64,000 bases of DNA from a virus. The stretch lies in the IMG/VR virus record IMGVR_UViG_3300044639_001309, positions 56,347 to 120,346 of that record. One strand, 5' to 3'. The notes beneath the pieces are model-generated. The model searched no databases. It had not been told where the DNA came from and saw nothing but the letters and a program-made list of their open reading frames with translations. Shown here one piece after another: positions 33,568 to 41,787 of this stretch. Positions within the stretch are counted from its first letter, which is position 1; each line of letters starts with the position of its first letter. The position numbers and the translations under genes were made by a program.

Positions 33568-33583
33568 TTGGATCTCCAACTAA

Positions 33584-33590
33584 TATTTAT
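33584..33590 (-). promoter_or_regulatory. Late-type promoter motif ATAAATA
   Basis: Minus-strand CCATAAATATTAG lies 16 bases upstream of the structural gene start at 33567. It overlaps the ATG of the divergent plus-strand gene at 33589, an unusually tight divergent arrangement. Confidence 0.5.
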
Positions 33591-33966
33591 GGGTGATAAT
33601 ATCTTTACAAAATTGACTGAAAAGTATCCGTTTATAACTCTGTGCTTGTATGCAGGGACGGAATACGTGGGAATTATACAAAATCGAGATGACGCGATTA
33701 CAACAATCTACGACTTTGGTGATGTTACTGACCCTGAACTAAAAAAGCTGTTTATTGAGTTGGCCAATGATTGGTGGTGGGAAAGTAACCACAGTATACC
33801 TATTAACATATACTTAAAAGCAGAGTGGACTCCATTTAAGCCATATTTAAGAACTTTTGCCAACAAAGACCTTGAAATATTACACGGACCTGTTTGCAGT
33901 TTAAGTGATATCACTCGCAGAAAAAGTAAACGTAAATCAATTACACTAGTCAGAAAGATTGATTAA
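33589..33966 (+). CDS. Conserved T4-like marine phage protein, unknown function
   Basis: The product has 125 residues from ATG 33589 (MGDNIFTKLTEKYPFITLCL). YVGIIQNRDDAITTIYDFGD and WWWESNHSIPINIYLKAEW are stretches I recall from conserved hypothetical proteins of cyanophages. It may be a small regulator or assembly factor. Its end overlaps the convergent mini-DnaE gene by 21 bases. Confidence 0.75.
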   Translation: MGDNIFTKLTEKYPFITLCLYAGTEYVGIIQNRDDAITTIYDFGDVTDPELKKLFIELANDWWWESNHSIPINIYLKAEWTPFKPYLRTFANKDLEILHGPVCSLSDITRRKSKRKSITLVRKID

Positions 33967-34545
33967 TTTTTCAAGTTGATCTGCTTCGTGTAGCAAATTC
34001 ATGTGTAGGGCAACTAACACAGCATAGCTAATTGCATGTGATTTTTTAAACGTGTACCCGCGACTATCATCTCCGTCCCACACACCAGCAAAGACTGTGT
34101 TCCAATCTTTATTTTGTAAGTGTGCTTTTCCTGGCCTAATAATACTGATAAACGCAGCCATCCTAGCTATTGAATCTGGTTGCATCGACTTTAACAATTC
34201 TGTATAGTTTCCGACGTGTACCAACCGAGAAGCCCATGCGTTATCTGTCCATAGTCTTGTCCATGGAGGTGCAGTTTTGATCATTTGATCATAATGTTCA
34301 GGACTTTTAACCAACTGATAAACACTCATGTTTAAAAAGTCTATCTTAAAGTAACCACGTTGTTCGGCTTCTTCATAGTCTATGGCAGCACACTGATTCA
34401 CTGGATCGAATGGAATATCAGTAACGTAAACACCACTGTTGTGTCGACGCACTTGTTCATTAACTGATTGTCGTGCAGGAATGTGCTTTACTAATTTTAA
34501 TACTGTTTCTCTGTCAGCAAAGTCAATGTCGATATCTGCGCTCAT
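33946..34545 (-). CDS. Miniature DnaE (DNA polymerase III alpha)-like protein
   Basis: The product has 199 residues from ATG 34545 (TAATG overlap with the upstream gene). Several blocks align with E. coli DnaE in order: ADIDIDF (D6, D8) with PDFDVDF, HNSGVYV with HAGGVVI, GYFKIDFLNM (D69) with GLVKFDFLGL, AFISIIRPG (131-139) with LVALFRPG, and KKSHAISYAV (167-176) with NKSHSAAYAL. All three catalytic aspartates thus appear kept, but the PHP domain, most of the fingers and the beta-binding tail are missing. Activity is unproven. Confidence 0.65.
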   Translation of the reverse strand: MSADIDIDFADRETVLKLVKHIPARQSVNEQVRRHNSGVYVTDIPFDPVNQCAAIDYEEAEQRGYFKIDFLNMSVYQLVKSPEHYDQMIKTAPPWTRLWTDNAWASRLVHVGNYTELLKSMQPDSIARMAAFISIIRPGKAHLQNKDWNTVFAGVWDGDDSRGYTFKKSHAISYAVLVALHMNLLHEADQLEKLINLSD

Positions 34546-35219
34546 TACCATCCTGCCTTTGATAAAATGTCCTTGGCGTATTCTTGATCTGCCATATAAT
34601 CTTTAAATTTTTGTTGCCATACATCTGCGTCAATGTATGACCATATCATTGCAATTTGTTTTTCATCAAGTCCGTTTAAGAACTCCCGGCCACTGTCACA
34701 GTTGTAAATTACCCAGGGACTGATCTTGCCAGTAGTAATTGCATGACAAATTATATTAGTGTTACCGTATCTTAGATAATCTTTTGATGCATGACCATTC
34801 TTCTCTTCCCAGTCAATACTATGTTCAATAGACCTGGCCAATGCATCATTAACAGACTCAATTTTAAGATACCATAACAGGTATTCTGTGTAGATAGTAT
34901 CCTTGCACCAATAATCAAGTTTTTTATTTTGTTTAACCACCCATTCGGTGAACCTTGCAGGATTGATTGCTCGAATATCTACACAGTATCTGCCAAACTT
35001 AGCAAATGCTCGATAATACGAACTATCAGCAAAGTCATCAAATGTTTTTAATTTAGCTGACCCTTGTGTGACTTCGTAGAATTTTAAATATGCTTGAAAT
35101 CCCAGTTGGACTCCACGTTCATTCTGATCTTGTCTACGTTTCTTTTGTTCACAGACGTGTACTGCCAAACTACTTTCTCTAGAAAAGTCTTTTTTACAAT
35201 ACTGGCATTGGTATGTCAT
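34545..35219 (-). CDS. C2H2 zinc-finger protein
   Basis: The 224-residue protein starts with CQYCKKDFSRESSLAVHVC, a C2HC-type finger (C5, C8, H21, C23) followed by a basic stretch. The rest is helical and Trp/Tyr-rich, without a known domain. It is directly coupled to the mini-DnaE gene downstream (TAATG) and overlaps the gene upstream by 4 bases, suggesting a shared DNA-related role. Confidence 0.75.
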   Translation of the reverse strand: MTYQCQYCKKDFSRESSLAVHVCEQKKRRQDQNERGVQLGFQAYLKFYEVTQGSAKLKTFDDFADSSYYRAFAKFGRYCVDIRAINPARFTEWVVKQNKKLDYWCKDTIYTEYLLWYLKIESVNDALARSIEHSIDWEEKNGHASKDYLRYGNTNIICHAITTGKISPWVIYNCDSGREFLNGLDEKQIAMIWSYIDADVWQQKFKDYMADQEYAKDILSKAGW

Positions 35220-35659
35220 TTTTCCTGACCGTGATCTTTAACGTATTCATCTAGTTCTTTTTTAGTAATTAACTTACTAAGCAATTCTATCTCGTCCATT
35301 TTTTTGGTTGGATATAATTCTGCCAACTGCTTCTTAATACTTCCAGCACCTGCTTCTTTTTTCTTTGGAGCAATCCAAGGATGTCGTGGTGTTCCTAGGT
35401 CAGGACTAATAGCAGTGGCACACAACCACTGAAGTTTGGGATGTTTGTTTATAGCAAAAAAATGTTTGTTTAAGTAATGATTACAACTACGCACATAGTA
35501 TGCTTGTATCTCACTGCTATCCTCAACACTACTACCCCAACGTATCATAAGATAGTTGCTGAACTTTTTTAATTCTTCCGGAGTTAAACTATCATAGAAA
35601 TTACGATTCTTGGTATCAAGCTGGCGCATTTCATTATTGATGTTTAGTTTATCTGACAT
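35216..35659 (-). CDS. Conserved T4-like marine phage protein
   Basis: The product has 147 residues from ATG 35659 (an in-frame TTG at 35665 is the alternative). NRNFYDSLTPEELKKFSNYL, then YYVRSCNHYLNKHFFAINKH and PKLQWLCATAISPDLG, are blocks I recall as conserved next to DNA-replication genes in cyanophages. No function known. It overlaps both neighbours. Confidence 0.7.
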   Translation of the reverse strand: MSDKLNINNEMRQLDTKNRNFYDSLTPEELKKFSNYLMIRWGSSVEDSSEIQAYYVRSCNHYLNKHFFAINKHPKLQWLCATAISPDLGTPRHPWIAPKKKEAGAGSIKKQLAELYPTKKMDEIELLSKLITKKELDEYVKDHGQEK

Positions 35660-35852
35660 TACCAATTGCCTTTGACAATATATTAATATGGTTTTTCATA
35701 CGGCCATGCTCTCGATGAATACGTTCAATTTCGCTGGCCTGTTGTTTGAGTTTTTCTTCTAGTTCTGCGATCCGAGTGTCAATGGGGTTGATTTCTTTTT
35801 TTAGAATAACCGGCACTCGTGGTCTGTCTGATTCGTCTTTGTATTGTTCCAT
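35649..35852 (-). CDS. Small coiled-coil protein
   Basis: The 67-residue protein has a Pro-rich start and a clear heptad region (IAELEEKLKQQASEIERIHR). It directly abuts the membrane protein gene upstream (35853). Role unknown. Confidence 0.65.
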   Translation of the reverse strand: MEQYKDESDRPRVPVILKKEINPIDTRIAELEEKLKQQASEIERIHREHGRMKNHINILSKAIGNVR

Positions 35853-36056
35853 TTAATAAAACCTATTAATAAATTTTTGGTACACTGGAGAAATCCACCG
35901 AATGGTTACAAAAGCAATTGGCCAAGCTGTTATCCAATGTATTGCCCATAGTATTGCTTCTAAGTGAAAGTAGTCTTGGTGCATGTGAGTAACTGTGAAT
36001 GTAATCATTCCGGTTGCAGTTAAACTTGTTAATAATTGTAATATCAACAGTTTCAT
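35853..36056 (-). CDS. Two-helix membrane protein, DUF2798-like
   Basis: The 67-residue protein has two membrane helices (LLILQLLTSLTATGMITFTV and AIHWITAWPIAFVTI) ending PVYQKFINRFY. The pattern of TFTVTH, W, and AWPIAF fits small DUF2798 proteins. Another frame gives a similar-length product, but only this one has the helix pattern. Function unknown. Confidence 0.65.
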   Translation of the reverse strand: MKLLILQLLTSLTATGMITFTVTHMHQDYFHLEAILWAIHWITAWPIAFVTIRWISPVYQKFINRFY

Positions 36057-36557
36057 TTACCAAGCTTTGTTGTAGTCAACAATTTCACAGTTGCGACTAA
36101 CATCCTTTACAAAATATATGCACTCAGGATTTTCTCCATCCTGAATTGGAACTGCTAGCATTTGCCCATTCTTGAGTTTAGGCGCATACCAAGCAACTTC
36201 GTGGTAAACATCAATGATTTCAATATCAGGAAAACTAGGTCTAAAACTGGTCAGTGGGTTAAACTGGAAGGCTTTGAAGCCACGATCATTAATAGACGTC
36301 AGAGGCAGTACCTCGAGGTCTCCTATGTCGGGTTCTCCAATTAAAATTTGCCAATCAACTGGCATACGAATTTGATTTTCACCAATACGTAATACCAGTG
36401 CTGGACTATTAAAACTTTCCAAAAAGATCAAAGGAATATAATGATAATCTGGGTTTGATGGATCGCTGTTATCTAGTATTGCAAAACGCATGTCATCGAC
36501 TTCGTCAGGCAATGTGTCTAAATCGTAGCAGGCATTATCTAGTGTTAGTATTCTCAT
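36057..36557 (-). CDS. Conserved hypothetical protein next to UvsW
   Basis: The 166-residue protein (MRILTLDNACYDLDTLPDEV) is beta-rich with many Pro and Ile; VDVYHEVAWYAP-like stretches suggest a small globular fold. It is the first gene behind the promoter at 36565-36592. Confidence 0.65.
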   Translation of the reverse strand: MRILTLDNACYDLDTLPDEVDDMRFAILDNSDPSNPDYHYIPLIFLESFNSPALVLRIGENQIRMPVDWQILIGEPDIGDLEVLPLTSINDRGFKAFQFNPLTSFRPSFPDIEIIDVYHEVAWYAPKLKNGQMLAVPIQDGENPECIYFVKDVSRNCEIVDYNKAW

Positions 36558-36564
36558 AGTAAGT

Positions 36565-36592
36565 ATTATACAGTATTATTGCAGAAAGTCAA
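36565..36592 (-). promoter_or_regulatory. Sigma70-type promoter, TTGACT-16-TATAAT
   Basis: TTGACT (36592-36587), 16-base spacer, TATAAT (36570-36565), 8 bases upstream of the 36557 start codon. The transcript leader would be very short or absent. The promoter lies in the 38-base gap between uvsW and this gene. Confidence 0.6.
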
Positions 36593-36595
36593 CAG

Positions 36596-38062
36596 TTACT
36601 TGATGGTCATCCATTCTAATTTTTCAGCAGAGAATGGGTAGTTGGCTTCTTTGTAAAACTGTTTTCGTTTGGTCATGTGCCGCTTTGCAAATTTGCAGGT
36701 ACTGGTTATGTCCCAAATTTGAACATGGTCTTTATCTTCTGCTTTTCTAATGCCCCTACCAATTGATTGGATAACCCTTACAAAACTTTTTCCGGGCTCA
36801 ATCAGCACCAAGTTAAAGATTCGTGGTATATTAATACCAACCGCCGCCACCCCGTAAGTGGCAACAATAATTTTGCCTGTTGATTCTGCAATTTCATCAT
36901 AGTGTTCTTGCCTTTTTGTACCTTTGGTTGCGCCCGAAACAAATACTGCTTTGTCCCCAAGACGATCGGCCAGTGATTGTCCTGCACTGATACGGTCAAC
37001 CAGAACCAATGTGTTACCAGTCTCGTTGACCTGTTTAACTAAGCTGGCAATTGTATCTAGCCTGCCTGATTCTTCTAGTAGGTATTTTAACTCACTTTGG
37101 TAATTGCTGTATTCAACATGATCAACTAGCTGTACAATGTTCACATGACATTGTGCCAGCACACCCCTGTCTTGCAATTCACTGGCGGCCAACTTACTAA
37201 TAACTGGTCCAAGGCTAACATGCAATGCTTCAAATTCAAATCGTTCCTTGGGAACTGTACCGGTTAATCCCCACCGAATTGGCACTTCAGACATAACACT
37301 GGTCAACAACGTTTTTAGTGCATCTGCTTTGGCCATGTGTACTTCATCTACAATAACGCACACCACACCCTCAATGAAATCCCCAATGCTAACTTCTGCT
37401 TCGCCGGACTTGGTGTTCTTCATCATGTTGTTTAGACTCTGCCAGGTACAGATTGTGTGTGTCTTGTTATACTCTTTTCGGTCTCCAAAATATACTCCAA
37501 CGTCAAGTCCAAGATTAATGTAATCTTTTTCTGTTTGTCTCACTAGGTCTTTGTTGGGAACAATGATAATACTACGTCCGTATTGTTGTATGCTGTAACT
37601 CATAGCCGCAGTCATAATTGTCTTGCCTGCGCCTGTGGCCACTTCTTGTATGCATTGTGGGTTTTGTAAAAAGTTGTTGACTATCTCTACCTGATAGTCA
37701 CGCAACATAATTGGTTGGCCTTCCATCGGATGATTCTTGGGCCAATTTGTTTCAGCAAAGGTATCTTCCTTGACTAGCGTAAAATCAAAGGTGGTACGAT
37801 ATTCGCGCAAATCCTCTACGTCAATGTCGTAGTTGTAGTCTTCTAGGATGGGAATGATCTCAGGCAGTAGATTTACATAGGTACTGCCACCTAGTTGGAA
37901 GAAGCTGACCTTACCATCCCATCTGCCCAGTCTTACCGCTGGTAGATATCGTGCATAAGGAACATCAAACTTGAATTTATTTACTAAGGCACGCCTAGCA
38001 GTTAAATCAAGTCCTTCAATCTTTAAATTTACTTCGTCTCTGATTATTAATTTAGCCTGCAT
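36596..38062 (-). CDS. uvsW: UvsW-type SF2 helicase
   Basis: The 488-residue protein (T4 UvsW is 503) has Walker A VATGAGKT, DEAD-type box VDEVHMAKA, motif III GLTGTVP, and motif VI QSIGRGIRKAEDKD. An N-terminal domain of about 100 residues precedes the helicase core. UvsW unwinds R-loops and branched DNA and drives the switch to recombination-dependent replication in T4. It overlaps the upstream gene by 11 bases. Confidence 0.95.
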   Translation of the reverse strand: MQAKLIIRDEVNLKIEGLDLTARRALVNKFKFDVPYARYLPAVRLGRWDGKVSFFQLGGSTYVNLLPEIIPILEDYNYDIDVEDLREYRTTFDFTLVKEDTFAETNWPKNHPMEGQPIMLRDYQVEIVNNFLQNPQCIQEVATGAGKTIMTAAMSYSIQQYGRSIIIVPNKDLVRQTEKDYINLGLDVGVYFGDRKEYNKTHTICTWQSLNNMMKNTKSGEAEVSIGDFIEGVVCVIVDEVHMAKADALKTLLTSVMSEVPIRWGLTGTVPKERFEFEALHVSLGPVISKLAASELQDRGVLAQCHVNIVQLVDHVEYSNYQSELKYLLEESGRLDTIASLVKQVNETGNTLVLVDRISAGQSLADRLGDKAVFVSGATKGTKRQEHYDEIAESTGKIIVATYGVAAVGINIPRIFNLVLIEPGKSFVRVIQSIGRGIRKAEDKDHVQIWDITSTCKFAKRHMTKRKQFYKEANYPFSAEKLEWMTIK

Positions 38063-38597
38063 AGTTTTGTAGTTTCAGCCATTCTTGGTAAAAGTTATTA
38101 TCCAGTTCAGGTGATTCTACATAGTTAGCAAGATCCTCAACGGCATACCCCGATAGTATGCGTTCAAGTGTAACAATCTTTTTTGTATGTGTCTTTACCA
38201 TATTAGAGTAGTCTATTAATGTTTTTGCATATCCTGCAACGTCATTTGCACCGCAAAACTGTTGCATCTCTTCCCACACATTTGGTCTGTGCAACTGTTT
38301 AAATCTTTCTGCGGCCCACAATGCTGTGTCAAATTTATTTACAGTAACAGTAATAAAATCTTGACCAGCACTAACATGATAGGTTAAATCATGACTGGGT
38401 AAGCTATTATACACTAAACTAATGTTTTGTACATACTGAGTTTTTTCTAAATCATTTAAAAAGGTGTGAGGTTTATTTAGACGACATCTTTCTGCAGGCA
38501 TCCTAACTGCTGTTTTTGATAATTTGCAGTTGGTGGAATCTATTATGGCCGCTAACACATGACCGCAAGTTCCTCCTGTGTAACAAATAATGTTCAC
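38052..38597 (-). CDS. Hypothetical protein with TGGTCGH motif
   Basis: The product has 181 residues when started at GTG 38597, which overlaps the upstream stop (GTGA) and has GGGAG 8 bases upstream; TTG at 38612 is possible. It begins (M)NIICYTGGTCGHVLAAIIDS, a beta-strand then Gly-rich loop like a nucleotide-binding P-loop start, though not a Walker A. The rest is unassigned. It resembles the start of the 55030-55860 protein. Confidence 0.6.
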   Translation of the reverse strand: MNIICYTGGTCGHVLAAIIDSTNCKLSKTAVRMPAERCRLNKPHTFLNDLEKTQYVQNISLVYNSLPSHDLTYHVSAGQDFITVTVNKFDTALWAAERFKQLHRPNVWEEMQQFCGANDVAGYAKTLIDYSNMVKTHTKKIVTLERILSGYAVEDLANYVESPELDNNFYQEWLKLQNYAG

Positions 38598-39259
38598 GGA
38601 CAATACTCCCAATGTATTTTAACATTGCCATTGATCATATCATCAACCTCAGGTAGCCAGGTGTAATCAACAAGAGTGTCATTTATTTTAATCAGATCAT
38701 AATTGACCCACAACAACTTAAATCCGTATTGTTCCATACTTAACAACCAGGCTTGCAGTAATATGCTAAAATTGTGTTTTAATCGATTATGAAAAATAAA
38801 GATATCCCTAAAAGAGAAAAATATTTGTGTGCCTGGCTTAAAGAACCTAGTTTGGAATTGCCAATACTCGGTATACTCATCAAATGTTTTCCACCTTAGT
38901 CTTATGGTGTTGTTAACAATAAAATTGTCAGCTTGGTTGTACAAATGTTTAACAGAATCTTCTCCTGTGTCAATAACGGCCTTTGGATACCAGGACAGTA
39001 CCAAAGGTACTAGTTCGATTACTGTTAAATTGTCAATTGCAGGGTCAAGATAATATCCAGCACCATCATATGTAATAGTCTTACCTGGACTCAGATGATC
39101 AATGATGTACTTGTCGTAGTTGTCAAGTATGATTTCTTTTGAATGACGATTTCTTACAAAATAGTTATGTTTAGGTTTGCTAAATTTCCATCTTGTGTAA
39201 CTGGTTCTAAAGTCTGTTCTTAGAACTGCGTCTGCATATTTTCCAATTACTTTCGACAT
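38594..39259 (-). CDS. Hypothetical protein, possible Rossmann-like fold
   Basis: The 221-residue protein is rich in aromatic residues and Asn. HLSPGKTITYDGAGYYLDPA followed by LTVIELVPLVLSW could be the first part of a methyltransferase-like fold, but key motifs are not clear. It overlaps both neighbours in a three-gene unknown cluster (38052-39777). Confidence 0.55.
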   Translation of the reverse strand: MSKVIGKYADAVLRTDFRTSYTRWKFSKPKHNYFVRNRHSKEIILDNYDKYIIDHLSPGKTITYDGAGYYLDPAIDNLTVIELVPLVLSWYPKAVIDTGEDSVKHLYNQADNFIVNNTIRLRWKTFDEYTEYWQFQTRFFKPGTQIFFSFRDIFIFHNRLKHNFSILLQAWLLSMEQYGFKLLWVNYDLIKINDTLVDYTWLPEVDDMINGNVKIHWEYCP

Positions 39260-39777
39260 AATAATAACTCACATGATGGCACTACCCAGGTAAAACAACT
39301 ACCGTCTTCGACAAATATTTCGCTACGATTTAATACAACAGTATCTCGAAGATTGTTTTCTAACCATTTAACAATAGCTGTATCAAAATGCTCAGGTAAC
39401 CCTGGGTCAACAAATGTTTCTGCGGCATTTAAATAATAACGGTTTAAACAAAAGTAAATCCTAGGACATAAATCCAATAACAAATTTAGTTCTGTAATCA
39501 TATTTTTTACTGTGAGCCTGCTAAATCGTTGGTCAGTGATGACAACTAGTTCAGCGTCACCTGGTGATACCAGTTGAACATTGTGTTTATCAAAAAACTT
39601 ATCCAATATTTTATTATCTTTGAGTACATGAACTTTGCTGATACCATTGTTAATGATATAATCCTCAATGTTCTTTTCCCTGCGAATTTTGCACTCCTCT
39701 GCAAATAGTCGTAGCTGTAGTCTTCCCCAATTTGGGTGTCGCCATACTTTAGGATGTTTTTCAAACGTAATATTCAT
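39247..39777 (-). CDS. Hypothetical protein
   Basis: The 176-residue protein begins MNITFEKHPKVWRHPNWGRL. Alternating strands and helices (SKVHVLKDNKILDKFFDKHN; LCPRIYFCLNRYYLNA) suggest an alpha/beta fold. Nothing further recognised. It is the first gene of the unknown cluster and overlaps the next by 13 bases. Confidence 0.55.
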   Translation of the reverse strand: MNITFEKHPKVWRHPNWGRLQLRLFAEECKIRREKNIEDYIINNGISKVHVLKDNKILDKFFDKHNVQLVSPGDAELVVITDQRFSRLTVKNMITELNLLLDLCPRIYFCLNRYYLNAAETFVDPGLPEHFDTAIVKWLENNLRDTVVLNRSEIFVEDGSCFTWVVPSCELLLCRK

Positions 39778-39813
39778 AAGATTTTGTATTTACGGCACTC
39801 GTCAACACATACA

Positions 39814-39845
39814 AATAAAAAAAGAGGTACCCTAAGGTACCCCTT
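39814..39845 (-). terminator. Intrinsic terminator after the AAA ATPase gene
   Basis: Two GGTACC copies (39826-39831 and 39836-39841) form a hairpin that on the minus strand is followed by CTCTTTTTTT. It ends the AAA ATPase transcript 57 bases after the stop codon. Confidence 0.65.
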
Positions 39846-39848
39846 AAA

Positions 39849-39884
39849 CGGATCATCTAGGAGCTAGACTAAAATGATGATCCG
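39849..39884. repeat. 9-bp inverted repeat between AAA ATPase and terminator
   Basis: CGGATCATC (39849-39857) and GATGATCCG (39876-39884) pair perfectly over an 18-base loop that contains CTAG-GAG-CTAG. With the terminator it makes a double-hairpin 3' end, which may protect the mRNA. Confidence 0.5.
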
Positions 39885-39901
39885 GTAACCTTACCTGCTA
39901 A

Positions 39902-40933
39902 TTAGGCACTCTTCATACATGTTGTCTCGCTCATGCGCTTCCAGTTGTTAGGAAAGCTCTTGCGCAAGTCTGCAATCTTCAGCGCCATACGCAGACTTAC
40001 CTCACGCAGGCGTTCTTTGTTGACATGCATAAAGTCAATAATGTCATCTTGTGCATACTCGTTAAAGTCGTAGTCTGCAAACAACACACCATCTTTGGCA
40101 ATCTGTTTGATGCGCAACAGTTTGTCACGCATGGTGTCCAGGGTCAAGTCCAGATAGTGGCAACGACTTTGCAATGCGTCCAAGTGATCCCGCAATTTTT
40201 GCGATTTCATTTGGTCAAACTTTAAGTTTGTAATAAAGATAACACTACCTTTAAACTCAAAACGGTCTGGGATACCTTCACGACGCAAAGCACTAGACTC
40301 TGACAGCCATGAAATAGTACGCTTCTTGCCGGAGTCCAGGGCACCCTTGAGCAAGTTAAGAGCAACGTCATCTAACAAGATGCTGTCACAGTCGTCAAAA
40401 ACAACTACGCAATTGGCGTCACTAAATTTGTAAAGTGTTTGATACAAACCAATTGGAGTGGCACTACCTTTAACTACCTCGGCACGAAGTCGTTTGCTAG
40501 CCAATTTGTCAAACAAGCAGGCCTTGTCAATTTCTTGCTCCACACCAAAGCTTTTGCCTACGCCGGGTGGGCCGCTCACAATCATAGCACGGATATCGCC
40601 GCTGACACAGGCTTTGGTCATGTCGTGCAGGATATCAAATCGCTCACGAATACGATCCATTGCTTGCTCTTCGGTTTCCACCGGAGCAGTATGTTTAAAT
40701 TCTACTACCTTAGTTTCTTTTACACTGGGCATGTTATCTCCAACAATTTCTATATCTTGAATGCTATCAACTTTGATGCGTACCACATTGTGTTCTGCGC
40801 CAAAGTAGCCATTGCTTTCTACTGTCACAAAGCCACCTCGAGCGCCTTGTGTGTAGTCTTTAACTAGTGTAAAAGTAACACCACGAACAGTTTGTTTGCG
40901 GTAGTTACCGCTACGAACGAGTACTTGCGTCAT
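39902..40933 (-). CDS. AAA-family ATPase of T4-like marine phages
   Basis: The 343-residue protein has Walker A SGPPGVGKS (120-128), Walker B VVVFDDCDSIL and sensor-1-like VIFITNLKF. The N-terminal 70 residues form a basic, beta-rich domain. T4-like cyanophages carry a similar ATPase of unknown role. It has two strong tandem promoters and a terminator of its own, so it is a single-gene, strongly expressed early unit. Confidence 0.85.
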   Translation of the reverse strand: MTQVLVRSGNYRKQTVRGVTFTLVKDYTQGARGGFVTVESNGYFGAEHNVVRIKVDSIQDIEIVGDNMPSVKETKVVEFKHTAPVETEEQAMDRIRERFDILHDMTKACVSGDIRAMIVSGPPGVGKSFGVEQEIDKACLFDKLASKRLRAEVVKGSATPIGLYQTLYKFSDANCVVVFDDCDSILLDDVALNLLKGALDSGKKRTISWLSESSALRREGIPDRFEFKGSVIFITNLKFDQMKSQKLRDHLDALQSRCHYLDLTLDTMRDKLLRIKQIAKDGVLFADYDFNEYAQDDIIDFMHVNKERLREVSLRMALKIADLRKSFPNNWKRMSETTCMKSA

Positions 40934-40966
40934 TGATCTGGCTCCTGTTTTGTTAAGTTATGCTAT

Positions 40967-40995
40967 ATTATAGCAAACTGTGAATTACCGGTCAA
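40967..40995 (-). promoter_or_regulatory. Promoter P1 of the AAA ATPase, TTGACC-17-TATAAT with extended -10
   Basis: TTGACC (40995-40990), spacer GGTAATTCACAGTTTGC, TATAAT (40972-40967). It shares the GnTAATT and TTTGC blocks with the 7.9-9.0 kb promoters. It lies 34 bases upstream of the ATG. Confidence 0.87.
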
Positions 40996-41058
40996 CTGTT
41001 AGTTGATCTTGTTGCAAACAATACAAAACTTGTATTCCTTGCTACTTATTATTGTATA

Positions 41059-41087
41059 ATTATAGCAAAACCCTATTTAATGGTCAA
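41059..41087 (-). promoter_or_regulatory. Promoter P2 of the AAA ATPase, TTGACC-17-TATAAT with extended -10
   Basis: TTGACC (41087-41082), spacer ATTAAATAGGGTTTTGC, TATAAT (41064-41059). It is a second full-consensus promoter 92 bases upstream of P1, giving a leader of about 115 bases. The leader contains no start codon with a good ribosome-binding site. Confidence 0.82.
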
Positions 41088-41108
41088 CCAGGATTTTTTG
41101 CCTATTTT

Positions 41109-41198
41109 TTAAGCAGTTTTTGGGTGTTGTTTTTGTGCAACAAAAGAAAAACCCTACTAGTAGTAGGGTTTGATAAGAAAACTGCTTAATTTTTAAGC
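41109..41198 (-). terminator. Terminator with large alternative stem structure after the 41201-41767 gene
   Basis: Core hairpin AAACCCTAC/GTAGGGTTT (41149-41171) is followed on the minus strand by TTTTTCTTTTG. It is enclosed by a 12-bp outer stem: TTAAGCAGTTTT at 41109-41120 and AAAACTGCTTAA at 41177-41188. The CTGCTTAA arm can instead pair with TTAAGC at 41193-41198. A GTTG/CAAC-type hairpin lies between. The layout gives two exclusive folds. Confidence 0.7.
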
Positions 41199-41200
41199 AT

Positions 41201-41767
41201 TTATTCAATAGGCAATGCCCTAACAACTTTCTGTGTGCAAGTCAATGTGCTTTCGTTAGTAATTAAATATTGCCATCTACCAACTTGTGCAGGGTCAGTT
41301 GGATTTTTATCAGGAACCGCTACTCCGTTAATCTGAACGTTTTCTCTTCCATCGGTGACATTATAATCTACTGGTACATAATTATCCACAGATGCAGTTA
41401 CAAAGGTTCTTCCTGGATCATCAGCACTAAAAATTGGTCCAGCAGGAATAGAGTCGGGATTGTTTCTGTCTGGTAAACGACTTGGATCTACTGTGTATAC
41501 GTCGCCGCCGTAATTAGCAGTAATTCTGCCGTAGAATAAATCACCACCGGTCACAGTTAAAGTCAAAGGAATGTCACCATATACAGAAGTGTCTGCTTCA
41601 AATGTAAACAGTTCTGATAGGCCTTCGTTATTATTCCCAGGGGTTGCTCCTGTTGATGCAGAAACAGCGCCTGTAAACACTGGTTGATTGTTAAAATTTA
41701 AACTCACTGTTACAGGACCACCTGTAGTGAATGCTTTGCCATAAAACTTAAATGTGCGTGTAGCCAT
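41201..41767 (-). CDS. Probable virion protein with beta-sandwich (carbohydrate-binding-like) domain
   Basis: The 188-residue protein begins MATRTFKFYGKAFTTGGPVT. The N-terminal half reads like a small carbohydrate-binding beta-sandwich repeated in marine phage virion proteins; the C-terminal half (RENVQINGVAVPDKNPTDPA) is another beta domain. A TATAAATA late promoter, GGAG ribosome site and strong terminator make it a single late gene, likely a decoration or fibre protein. Confidence 0.65.
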   Translation of the reverse strand: MATRTFKFYGKAFTTGGPVTVSLNFNNQPVFTGAVSASTGATPGNNNEGLSELFTFEADTSVYGDIPLTLTVTGGDLFYGRITANYGGDVYTVDPSRLPDRNNPDSIPAGPIFSADDPGRTFVTASVDNYVPVDYNVTDGRENVQINGVAVPDKNPTDPAQVGRWQYLITNESTLTCTQKVVRALPIE

Positions 41768-41787
41768 TGTGTTATCTCCAATTATAG

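Noticed and set aside
39849-39884. Possible small RNA or tRNA-like fold after the AAA ATPase
   Set aside because: The stem is only a simple hairpin without acceptor, anticodon or T-arm features; best read as part of the 3' end.
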